This document shows positions 25,062-33,122 of a stretch of 64,000 nt of DNA, one piece after another (position 1 is the stretch's first letter; the number at the start of each line of letters is the position of its first letter). The notes under the pieces are model-generated. The model was given only the letters and a program-made list of their open reading frames with translations, had not been told where the DNA came from and searched no databases. A program made the translations under genes and the position numbers. Source of the stretch: Pelagicoccus sp. SDUM812005 (GTDB taxonomy: Bacteria > Verrucomicrobiota > Verrucomicrobiia > Opitutales > Opitutaceae); assembly GCF_031127875.1 (NCBI RefSeq), contig NZ_JARXIA010000016.1, forward strand, positions 105,241 to 169,240. The letters are read 5' to 3'.

Positions 25062-27038
25062 CTAGAGCGGGAATTCTAGCTCAACAACGCACTGGGACGA
25101 ATTTGGAATTCGGACGCGATAGAAATTTTGGGCAGCGGTTTCGATTTCCGCCGGGTTGCCGTTCGCCGTCGCGCGAAGGGGCGGCGTTTCGGAGTAGAAG
25201 CCTACTCGCGTCCCGCCGGCTTCGTAGCAGGAAACGAACTTACCCGCTTCCTGCCAGCCGGCCGATACCAGCACGGCTCCTCCGTTGAGCAGCTCGGTCG
25301 CTCCGAGGGCGGCAACGCCGTTTTGCAGGCTGGCTAGCGTCAAGGTGGTGGCCTGCAGGGGAGCGAGGGTGACCGTTGCCGACGCGTCTCGATCGAGGAG
25401 CTGCAAGCTCTCGCTTTGGCTGTCGAAAACTGCGAAGCGCTCGCCTGTCAGGGAAGGGATGTCCGCAGGCGAAAAGGTATCGCTCAGGGAGGTCGCTTGT
25501 CCGTCGGGCGCCGTTGCGGGCGAGACGTTGAACATGGCGATCGCACCAAGGGTGGGGGTCTTGTAGTTGGCGATCTTGAGCAAGCGGGAACCTTGGCGCG
25601 GATCTTCGAGCAGTCGATCGACGGGTAAGCCGGCCGGCTGGGGCCAGCGCGGGACCGTTCCGTCCGGGAGGCTGACGCTGTGGATCAGCTCGAAATCGTG
25701 CTCGCCCGGCTTGTCGGAAAGGTAGATCGGCCCGCCGGAGATGGCTCGGGCTGCGGCGTGGAAAGGGGCGTGCTCCGCCTTGGACTGGAACATGTCCCAA
25801 TCCGGAATGGCGAAGTGGGAGGAGAGCAGGCTGTTGTAGGCGTTCCAGGTAACGAAGTCCGCCTGGTAGGCGTCCGGCTTGAGCGGGAAGAAGTCGTCGG
25901 TGTTCCGCCAAAGGTTGCCCTGGGAGAGGTTGAGCAGAATCTCGGAAACGTTGCACATGCAGTGGAGGGGAGAGTCCTGGAAGTGGCGCTGGCTGGCGCC
26001 TTGCAGGGCGGCTTGGTAGCTCAGCTGGGTGGATACGCGAGGCAGGCGCTCTCCGGCGAATTGCTCGATCATCGCTTGGTTGTCGACCTTGACGAAGTCG
26101 ACGCCTTGGCTTTTCAGCCACTGGTAGAAGGCGTCGTAAAACTGGGCGATTTCGGTGGGATCCACGAGGTGGCGAAGTTGGGTCGCGAACTGTTCGGGCC
26201 AGTCGTCGAAGGTGCCTGAGGCGTCGGGGCAGGCGAGGATCGAGAAGGCTTGGGATAGCGGCCCCTGGGGATCGACGCCTTGCCAGTAGCCCTGCAAGGC
26301 GTGCCAGACGCCGACCCGTTCGATGCCGTAGTCTCGCTTGGCCGCTTCGATCACGGCGCCGAGGCCCTGGGGGAATTTCCCTTCGTCCGTGGCGAAGTCG
26401 ACCATGCGAAAGCGTTCGGTCTTCTGCCAGCCGTCGTCGATGATGAGGAAGCCCGGCGCGATGCCGCCGCTTTTGAGTTTTTCCAATCCTTCCAGTATCC
26501 CCTTTTCCGATACGTCTTGGTAGAAGGCATCCCAGGTGCACCAGCCGAGGCGATCGATGAAGCGGGGCTCGGGCTTTTCCTCGCGAAGGAGAAAGGTTCC
26601 GAGCTCCTTCTGGGCGGCGGCAACGGCGAGGGCGATCGCTTCGCGAGGATGGCTGTGGCAGCCGAGGGCGAAAGCGTGCTCCGAGCTCGCTGGGGAGGAG
26701 GCGGAGCAAGGGATCCAGCGGGCCGATAGGCCGTTCGCGTCGGCGGAGAGCTTCGCCCGACCGAGGGAGGAGGCCAGCGGAAGCAAGGCGACGAAACCTT
26801 GGTGGGCGGTTTCCCAAAGCAGGAGGGCGATTTCTGCCAGCTCGCCCAGTTTCGCGGGCTGCTTCGCGAAAAACGGCTCGAACCAGAAGGGCCCGCTGCG
26901 AGCGATGGCGAGGCAGCTTTGCAGCTCGAGGAGCTCCGGGCTCGCTGGGAGGTCGCTGGATGGGAGGATTTGGCTGAATCCGTGCTTCGATGCGGCGGCT
27001 GGGCTGGGGACGCCTTTGATAAGTGTTGAGTGCTTCAT
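25062..27038 (-). CDS. GH36 alpha-galactosidase/raffinose-synthase-like (Sip1 type)
   Basis: This 658-residue cytoplasmic enzyme resembles the plant raffinose synthase/Sip1 branch of GH36. The central barrel starts at RLGWCTWDAFYQDVSEKG. FLIIDDGWQ and the KVDNQAM segment (expected nucleophile Asp in FVKVDNQ) are visible, as is ISGGPIYLSDKPGEHDF. There is no signal peptide. The frame is open to 27173, but the extra residues are Pro/Arg-rich and the ATG at 27038 is chosen. It would act on alpha-galactosides taken up from outside. It probably shares a transcript with the downstream deiminase gene. Confidence 0.8.
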   Translation of the reverse strand: MKHSTLIKGVPSPAAASKHGFSQILPSSDLPASPELLELQSCLAIARSGPFWFEPFFAKQPAKLGELAEIALLLWETAHQGFVALLPLASSLGRAKLSADANGLSARWIPCSASSPASSEHAFALGCHSHPREAIALAVAAAQKELGTFLLREEKPEPRFIDRLGWCTWDAFYQDVSEKGILEGLEKLKSGGIAPGFLIIDDGWQKTERFRMVDFATDEGKFPQGLGAVIEAAKRDYGIERVGVWHALQGYWQGVDPQGPLSQAFSILACPDASGTFDDWPEQFATQLRHLVDPTEIAQFYDAFYQWLKSQGVDFVKVDNQAMIEQFAGERLPRVSTQLSYQAALQGASQRHFQDSPLHCMCNVSEILLNLSQGNLWRNTDDFFPLKPDAYQADFVTWNAYNSLLSSHFAIPDWDMFQSKAEHAPFHAAARAISGGPIYLSDKPGEHDFELIHSVSLPDGTVPRWPQPAGLPVDRLLEDPRQGSRLLKIANYKTPTLGAIAMFNVSPATAPDGQATSLSDTFSPADIPSLTGERFAVFDSQSESLQLLDRDASATVTLAPLQATTLTLASLQNGVAALGATELLNGGAVLVSAGWQEAGKFVSCYEAGGTRVGFYSETPPLRATANGNPAEIETAAQNFYRVRIPNSSQCVVELEFPL

Positions 27039-27254
27039 GGTGCGGTAAGGGAGGTGTATCGCTATCCGAGGGCACTCGCGTTTCCGCTCCGGCCCCAGTC
27101 TGCGAGGAGAGGGAGCAATGGAGAAAAACGGGAAGCGTGGAAACCTGTGACTATTTAGAATCGAAATTGGCAATAGCGTTCCCGTCCGGTTGTGGCGTCC
27201 GTGACGCGTCGTGAGGGGTTAGGGGCGCGGCAGCCCTTTCGCCAATTGAGTGGC

Positions 27255-27980
27255 CTAGTCTAATCCAGGACGTTTGAAGTCGCGAGCTTGAGGAAAGCTG
27301 GCTTCGGCTTCGCTCGTGATCTTTTGCAGCAAAGTCAGAAGCGGGAAAATCGCGTCCTGATGCTCTGGATACGCGTTGAGAAGTTGGCCCCAGGCGGAGA
27401 GGCTTCGGTCCGCGGCGACGAGGGCGACCTTCGCGGAGCCATTGGCGTCGTCTAAGCCGATCTCATCTTGGGCGCTTTCCGTCGCCCGACGTAGTTTCGT
27501 GTATAGGAAGCTCTGGTACCAGGATACTATCTCGAGGGCCTCTGCGTGTGGCTTGGGAAAGTCGATGCCGAGCGGTTTGCATTGGCTACGCTGTCGATCG
27601 AATTGCTCGAGGGCTTGAGAGGCGAGGCGGGCGTATTGGCGGGCGAGTTGGACGCAGCGGGCATTTGCGGCGCGATTGGCGCTTTGCTCGAGGTCTCGAT
27701 CGCTTTGCCGGAGCAGTTCGTCGGTCAATTCGATGCCTTCTGCTTGCAGGCGTTGCTCGAGCATCTGAAGCGCGAGCGCCAAGGAGTCTTCGATTGCCTT
27801 CCAGAAACTTTGGTTTTCTTGGTCTGAGCTCGGTTGCTGGGCGGCGTTTCGTTGTTCGATTTCGAATACGGAGCAGCGAAGGGTGCGGGGACAACGCTCG
27901 CACCAGCGGTCGCAGTAGTTGTGGATGCCAGGGATGAGGCGGGGGTTGGAAACGAGTTCGGAAAGGTCTTCGGGAATCAT
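27255..27980 (-). CDS. hypothetical protein with N-terminal Cys motif
   Basis: A 241-residue protein, mostly helical and charged. The N terminus has a conserved-looking Cys cluster, NYCDRWCERCPRTLRC (residues 22-37), suited to Zn or Fe-S binding. The remainder includes coiled-coil-like stretches. A similar short Cys cluster is found in conserved bacterial proteins of unknown function; I cannot name the family. It ends 120 bp before tRNA-Ser on the opposite strand. Confidence 0.65.
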   Translation of the reverse strand: MIPEDLSELVSNPRLIPGIHNYCDRWCERCPRTLRCSVFEIEQRNAAQQPSSDQENQSFWKAIEDSLALALQMLEQRLQAEGIELTDELLRQSDRDLEQSANRAANARCVQLARQYARLASQALEQFDRQRSQCKPLGIDFPKPHAEALEIVSWYQSFLYTKLRRATESAQDEIGLDDANGSAKVALVAADRSLSAWGQLLNAYPEHQDAIFPLLTLLQKITSEAEASFPQARDFKRPGLD

Positions 27981-28103
27981 GGTGGGGGCGATTCGGCTAA
28001 GGATGGAGAGGGATCTTGTCGGGACTGCCCAGGAAGTTCAAAGGGAATGAAGACAGGCCTTGCAATTTGCGTTCTCGGTCATTTGATGCCCGTTTTTCAT
28101 GTT

Positions 28104-28383
<280 letters not shown>

Positions 28384-28511
28384 AGTAGATATGGGAGTTA
28401 GCCCTTTGAGAGCGTTCTCGGTTCCGAGCTCTAGGGGTTGTAAGCCGACGCCGACAGCTGTCCGATCGTTCTCATCGTTCACGACGGAGGACTCTCTGAA
28501 TCGGATCCTAT

Positions 28512-28549
28512 AAAATGAAAACGCCCCACCGCTTTATGGCTGGGGCGTT
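28512..28549 (-). terminator. intrinsic terminator of eda
   Basis: A 9-bp stem (28520-28528 with 28541-28549) is followed, on the minus strand, by TTTTCATTTT. It lies 82 bp after the eda stop. Confidence 0.8.
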
Positions 28550-28630
28550 CAATCGTATATCACTCAATTATCGCGTACTGAGAAATAGATAGGGGCCTTG
28601 GGTAGGACCTGGGAAAGCGAACTGGGATCC

Positions 28631-29281
28631 CTAGGCTTTCGCTTCCGCAGCGATTTTTACGGCTGCGGCTGCGGTGGCTTCGATGCCGTCCCAGTCCTTG
28701 GCGGCGATGCGGTCGGTCTTGGCGAGCCAGGAACCGCCGATGGCTGCCACGAGCGGGGAGGAAAGGTAGGAAGCCATGTTGGCTTCGCTCAAGCCGCCCA
28801 GCGGTACGAAGCCGATGCCGAGGTGCTTGTAGGGAGCTGCCATGGTGTTGAGGGTCTTCATGCCGCCGGCCGATTCGGAGGGGAAGAACTTCATGGTCTT
28901 GCAGCCGAGCTCGAGGGCTCGCTCGATGTCGCTAGGCGTCATGACGCCGGGAGCGAAGGGGAGGCCAACTTTGTCGGCGTGCTCGATGACGCGGCTGTTG
29001 AGGCCTGGAGCGACGCCGAACTGGGCGCCGGCCGCGAGGGCGGCGTCGACTTGTTCGGTGGTGAGGATGGTGCCGGCTCCGAGGAGAATTTCCGGTACGC
29101 CTTCGCGGATGGCGCGGATTGCGTCGAGGGCAGCGGGGGTGCGCAGGGTCAGCTCGATGGCAGTGATTCCGCCGCGCTGGAGCGCTTGGGCCATCGGCAC
29201 CGCGTCAGCAGCGTCTTCGATTGCGATTACAGCGATGATGCCGCTGGAGCGGATCTGGTCTTCTATTTTTTGAGTCAGCAT
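28631..29281 (-). CDS. eda: KDPG/KHG aldolase Eda
   Basis: This 216-residue TIM-barrel class I aldolase cleaves 2-keto-3-deoxy-6-phosphogluconate (and 4-hydroxy-2-oxoglutarate) to pyruvate. The Schiff-base Lys lies in KTMKFFPSE, the general-base Glu in ELTLRTP, and the phosphate loop in FVPLGGLSEAN. The ATG at 29281 is preferred over an upstream TTG. It is divergent from an IclR-type gene 51 bp away, which suggests that regulator controls it. Other uronate-pathway genes are not in the window. Confidence 0.92.
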   Translation of the reverse strand: MLTQKIEDQIRSSGIIAVIAIEDAADAVPMAQALQRGGITAIELTLRTPAALDAIRAIREGVPEILLGAGTILTTEQVDAALAAGAQFGVAPGLNSRVIEHADKVGLPFAPGVMTPSDIERALELGCKTMKFFPSESAGGMKTLNTMAAPYKHLGIGFVPLGGLSEANMASYLSSPLVAAIGGSWLAKTDRIAAKDWDGIEATAAAAVKIAAEAKA

Positions 29282-29332
29282 AATGGACAAATTTGTTTGA
29301 AATGCGGACGAGTAAGAGTCTTTCTTCGTCGC

Positions 29333-30046
29333 ATGTCAAAAGAAACACGTCAGCTCGCTACATCTCTTTTCAAGGGCTTGGACCTCTTGTCTTTGCTCTC
29401 CGCGGAGCGGCAGGGCTTGGGGATCCAGGAGCTGGTCGAGTCGATGAGCTTGCCGCGCACCAGCTTGCTTCGCTTGCTGGACAGCCTGATCCACTACGGC
29501 TTGGTGACGCGTGGGGAAGGGCGGCGATACATGGTGACGCAGACCTTTCGGGACTGGCGCAAGGCGGATCCGGACGAGCAGTTGCGGGAGCGCTTCGCCC
29601 CGATGATGCGGCGGATCACCGACGACCTGGGGGAGATGACGACCATGGGGCGGCTTTCGGGTCGGGAGTTCATGCACATCCACTGCGAGGAGCCGGACTG
29701 CCGGGTGCGGGTGACTCCGCCGGTGGGGCGTCGTTTCGCGATCGAGAAGATGGCGATGGGCAAGCTGCTGCTTGGGGTGCGTCCGGATTTGATTCCGGCT
29801 GGAGCGAGCGACGAGTATCGAGCGGAGCTGGAGATGATCAAGAAGCAGGGCTTTGCCATGAACCTGGGGGAATCGGAGGATGCGATCGTGGCTTGGGCGA
29901 CGTGGCTAGGGGAGCCGTCGCCGTTGACGCCTTTGTTCGCGGTGACCTGGCCGGATTTCCGCTTTTCGGAGGAGTCGCTGGAGCGGGCTATCTATTTGCT
30001 GGAGCGGGAAAGCGAGCGGGTGGGGCCGTTTCCGCTTTTCGACTGA
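29333..30046 (+). CDS. IclR-family transcriptional regulator
   Basis: This 237-residue regulator has an N-terminal winged helix-turn-helix (residues 9-60: LATSLFKGLDLLSLL, GLGIQELVESMSLPRTSLLRLLDSL) and a C-terminal effector-binding IclR domain (about 85-235). The ATG at 29333 starts a normal domain; the frame is open well upstream but runs antisense into eda. Divergence from eda makes regulation of KDPG metabolism likely. The C-terminal domain is shorter than usual. Confidence 0.87.
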   Translation: MSKETRQLATSLFKGLDLLSLLSAERQGLGIQELVESMSLPRTSLLRLLDSLIHYGLVTRGEGRRYMVTQTFRDWRKADPDEQLRERFAPMMRRITDDLGEMTTMGRLSGREFMHIHCEEPDCRVRVTPPVGRRFAIEKMAMGKLLLGVRPDLIPAGASDEYRAELEMIKKQGFAMNLGESEDAIVAWATWLGEPSPLTPLFAVTWPDFRFSEESLERAIYLLERESERVGPFPLFD

Positions 30047-30177
30047 CGGCGGCTTCCGGAGCGCTGTTATTGGGTTTTGCAAACGCTTGTCGTTAAGGGA
30101 AAACCGTGGGCCGTCGTCGTAAAACGCTTGAACTTTTCCTGAATCGTTGCGTCTGATTTGCCGTTCTTGTAACAGTG

Positions 30178-30615
30178 ATGAAGAAACTCGCCTGTATGCT
30201 CAGCCTCCTAGCCCTCGCCTTCAATGTGGCGACAGGGTTTTCTGGTAGCATCTTGTTTTGCGAGCACGCTTCGGGCGATACGCACTTGGTTTCGCGTGAG
30301 GCTCACGTTGTGGAGGTGCACGAGAGCGCTTGCCACGAGCACGATCCCATTTTGTTGCGGGATGCCTCGGTCGAGGAATGTTGCGAGACCTGTACGGATA
30401 TTGAGGTCGGCGGGGACGATCTGCGGGACTTGCTGCGCAGTTCCAACCAGGAACGCATCGCGGCGCCGCCTGTGGTTTCGGTGGAGTTCACCAGTTTCGA
30501 CTTGGCGGAACTTTTCGATTCCGGTTTGGCTTCCCTTTTGCCGGCCACTCGCGCTCCGCCTGCTGGCGAATCGCTGACCCGTTTGCAGGTTAAGCGCACT
30601 GTATTGAGAATCTGA
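30178..30615 (+). CDS. small secreted Cys/His-rich protein at head of efflux operon
   Basis: A 145-residue ORF with an N-terminal signal peptide (ATG at 30178; an upstream GTG is less likely) and a mature part with soft-metal-binding groups: CEHASGDTH, HESACHEHD and ECCETC. It precedes the outer-membrane component of a metal RND pump by 104 bp in the same direction. A periplasmic or secreted metal-binding accessory is likely from context; no family recognised. Confidence 0.65.
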   Translation: MKKLACMLSLLALAFNVATGFSGSILFCEHASGDTHLVSREAHVVEVHESACHEHDPILLRDASVEECCETCTDIEVGGDDLRDLLRSSNQERIAAPPVVSVEFTSFDLAELFDSGLASLLPATRAPPAGESLTRLQVKRTVLRI

Positions 30616-30617
30616 TT

Positions 30618-30713
30618 ACTCCTGTTTTTAGCGTTTCGGCTGAGCCTTGGGCTTTCGCTGGAAAGATCGCTGCTCTCGCGTGAGGGCGGCCCTTCGCTAA
30701 TCCCGACAGGAGT
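30618..30713 (+). promoter_or_regulatory. inverted repeat masking the TolC-gene Shine-Dalgarno
   Basis: ACTCCTGT (30618-30625) is perfectly complementary to ACAGGAGT (30706-30713), which contains the AGGAG ribosome-binding site 7 nt before the TolC-family ATG. Pairing would close an 80-nt loop and block initiation. Confidence 0.4.
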
Positions 30714-30719
30714 TTTTCT

Positions 30720-31985
30720 ATGTTCAGATTCTATCAATTTTCAGCATTTATCGTATCAACTTTTTTGATTCACGCCTCCCTCGCGGGGCAAGAAACAGCG
30801 CCGCAAAGCTATTCCCGATCGCAGATCGTGGGCTTGGCCCTGCAGGGCAACAAGTCCTTGCAGGCGGCGCGAACCTTGATCGAGCAGGCGGAAGCGCGGT
30901 GCGAGGGAGCGGGGTTGCGTTCCAATCCCGAGCTCAAGCTCGACTACTCTACGGACTGGTTCTTTAAGGACGAGGGGCAGCAGATGTTGGGCGTCGCCTT
31001 CGAGCAGCGCTTTCCCGTGACCAAGCGGCTCTCTATCTTGAAGGGGATCGCTGGGGTGGAGATCGAGCTGGCGAAGGCGGAGGTGCGCAACCAGGAGCGC
31101 TTGCTGGTTCGGGAGGTTGAACTGCTCTGCAACGAGATCGCCTACATCGATGCGGAGCTGGAGCTGCGTCACGCTTTGGTGGAGAACGACAAGGAGTTCG
31201 CGGACTTCGTGGCGTCCCGCATCGAGACGGCCGAGGCCTCGCCTTTCGAGGCGAACCAGGTCAGGATCGAGTTGCATATCTTGGAGCAGGAGATCGAGCA
31301 CTTGGAGACGGATCGGGCCCGCTTGCTGGAAAGCTTGCGCGCTCGGGTGGGCTTCGAGGTGGGCGAGACCATTAACTTGAGCTATCGTTTGGACCTTGGC
31401 CGCGAGGAACCGGTGTTTACGGATTTCGGTATCGAGGAATTGGAGACGCACCCGGAGTACCAGTTGAGAAGCCTGCTTTTGGAGATTGCGGACAAGCGGG
31501 AGTCGCTGGCCTTGGCAAGCCGCTGGGGCGATGTTTCCTTGGGGCTGGGAATCAAGGAAGAGCGTTCTATCGATCATCCGCTGGGGATCGGGACGGAACG
31601 GGTATTGGGATTTAGCGTGTCGGTGCCTTTGCCGATGAAGAAGCGCAGCGAGAGCCTGCACCGGGAGAGCGTTTTGGAACGGCGCCAGATGGAGCAGCTG
31701 CGCGATGCGGTGTCGCTAGAACTGCGCAGCAAGGCGAGAGCGATGCGAGAAGAAGCGGCTCACTTGTATCTGCAGTCGCTGGAGTTTCAGGAGAAGATTA
31801 CCACCTTGGTGGAGATCAATCTCAAGGAGATGGCGGAAGCCTATGCGGCGGGGTTAGTGAGCCTGAACGAGGTTTTTCGTTCGCAGGGGCAAGGCCTCAA
31901 GATTCGCTCGGCTCACCTGGAAATGGTGCGCGACTACGAACAGGCGCTCGTCGAGTGGCGGGCCGCTGTAGCAAAGAACATTTAG
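30720..31985 (+). CDS. TolC-family outer-membrane efflux protein (CzcC-like)
   Basis: A 421-residue outer-membrane channel subunit with a signal peptide (1-24), then two repeats of long amphipathic helices (SRSQIVGLALQGNKSLQAARTLIEQAEAR, and from about 215 onward) typical of OEP/CzcC proteins in tripartite pumps. It forms an operon with the adaptor (15 bp) and RND pump. A clear AGGAG site precedes the ATG. Confidence 0.85.
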   Translation: MFRFYQFSAFIVSTFLIHASLAGQETAPQSYSRSQIVGLALQGNKSLQAARTLIEQAEARCEGAGLRSNPELKLDYSTDWFFKDEGQQMLGVAFEQRFPVTKRLSILKGIAGVEIELAKAEVRNQERLLVREVELLCNEIAYIDAELELRHALVENDKEFADFVASRIETAEASPFEANQVRIELHILEQEIEHLETDRARLLESLRARVGFEVGETINLSYRLDLGREEPVFTDFGIEELETHPEYQLRSLLLEIADKRESLALASRWGDVSLGLGIKEERSIDHPLGIGTERVLGFSVSVPLPMKKRSESLHRESVLERRQMEQLRDAVSLELRSKARAMREEAAHLYLQSLEFQEKITTLVEINLKEMAEAYAAGLVSLNEVFRSQGQGLKIRSAHLEMVRDYEQALVEWRAAVAKNI

Positions 31986-32000
31986 ATTTTATTTTTAGAG

Positions 32001-33116
32001 ATGAAGCGAAACGCATTGATCGGGATTTTTTGTTTGCTGGGGCTGCTTGGCAGCGAAGCGGCGGGTAATCCGAACTTGATAATATTGGACGAGTCCGGGG
32101 TGCGTAACCTAGGTATCCAAACGGTGGAAGCCTTGGAGCGGGATTTCGAAAGCACGGTTTTCGCAATCGGTCGAGTGGAGGAAATCCCCTCGTCGCGAGC
32201 GGTGCTTTCCAGTCGCATCGCGGGGCGGGTGGTGGACCTGAACGCCTTCGAAGGGGATACGGTATCCGAGGGACAGATACTAGCGCGGATCGAAAGTCGC
32301 CAGCTTGGCAATCCGCCTCCTACGATCGAACTCAAGTCTCCGCAATCGGGGCTTGTAGTGAATTCCCACGTACGCTTGGGGCAGCCGGTGGAGCCGGACT
32401 TCGAGCTGATGGACATCTCGGACCGCTCCCGCGTGTGGGCGGTGGCCAAGATTCCAGAGCAGGAAGCGGCGCGGATCGACGTTGGCTCCCGGGCTCATAT
32501 TCGCGTACCGGCCTTGGGCGAGGCCGTGATCGAAGCCACCTTGGCTCGCTTCGGGGTCGATGCGGACCGCCAAGCCGGAGCGGTGGAGGGGATCTTCGTG
32601 CTCGATAATGAGGCGGGCCGTTTGCGTCCCGGCATGCGAGTGGAGTTCTCCATCGTGCTGCAGTCGCGTAGCTCCGTGATGAGCATCCCTCGCGAGGCGG
32701 TGCAAGGGGATCCGACCAATCGGGTCGTCTTCGTGAAGGACTTCGACTTGCCGCATGCCTTCGTGCGGGTGCCGGTGGTCCTGGGCGAGCAGAACGATCG
32801 TTTCGTGGAAGTGGTGGCAGGCCTCTTTCCGGGCGACGAGGTGGTGACGCGCGGTTCCTATTCCTTGGCTTTTGCGGGGGGGGGCTCCGGCATTTCCTTG
32901 AAGGAAGCGCTCGATGCGGCCCATGGCCACGAGCACAACGAGGATGGTTCGGAAATCACGCCGGAACAGCGGGCGGCGGCCAAGCGAGCGGCGGCGGGAG
33001 GCGGCGAGAGCAAGGAGTCGTCCAAGTTGCTGATCGGCTACGCGATTGCGGTGACGCTGCTGTGCGCCGTGCTGGCTCAGTTGCTGATGCGTCGCTCGAA
33101 AGAACGGAAGGGGTAG
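32001..33116 (+). CDS. RND efflux periplasmic adaptor (CzcB/CusB-like) with C-terminal membrane anchor
   Basis: A 371-residue adaptor: N-terminal signal peptide (1-21), a barrel-sandwich/lipoyl half-motif (SRIAGRVVDLNAFEGDTVSEGQILARI, about 72-98, and KSPQSGLVVNSHVRLGQPVEP, about 113-133), then beta-barrel domains. Unusually it ends in a His-rich stretch (AAHGHEHNEDG, about 310-320), an Ala/Ser-rich linker and a transmembrane helix with a basic tail (about 340-371); typical CzcB lacks this. A run of nine G (32876-32884) sits in the coding region. It overlaps nothing and lies 6 bp before the pump gene. Confidence 0.85.
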   Translation: MKRNALIGIFCLLGLLGSEAAGNPNLIILDESGVRNLGIQTVEALERDFESTVFAIGRVEEIPSSRAVLSSRIAGRVVDLNAFEGDTVSEGQILARIESRQLGNPPPTIELKSPQSGLVVNSHVRLGQPVEPDFELMDISDRSRVWAVAKIPEQEAARIDVGSRAHIRVPALGEAVIEATLARFGVDADRQAGAVEGIFVLDNEAGRLRPGMRVEFSIVLQSRSSVMSIPREAVQGDPTNRVVFVKDFDLPHAFVRVPVVLGEQNDRFVEVVAGLFPGDEVVTRGSYSLAFAGGGSGISLKEALDAAHGHEHNEDGSEITPEQRAAAKRAAAGGGESKESSKLLIGYAIAVTLLCAVLAQLLMRRSKERKG

Positions 33117-33122
33117 CGGACG

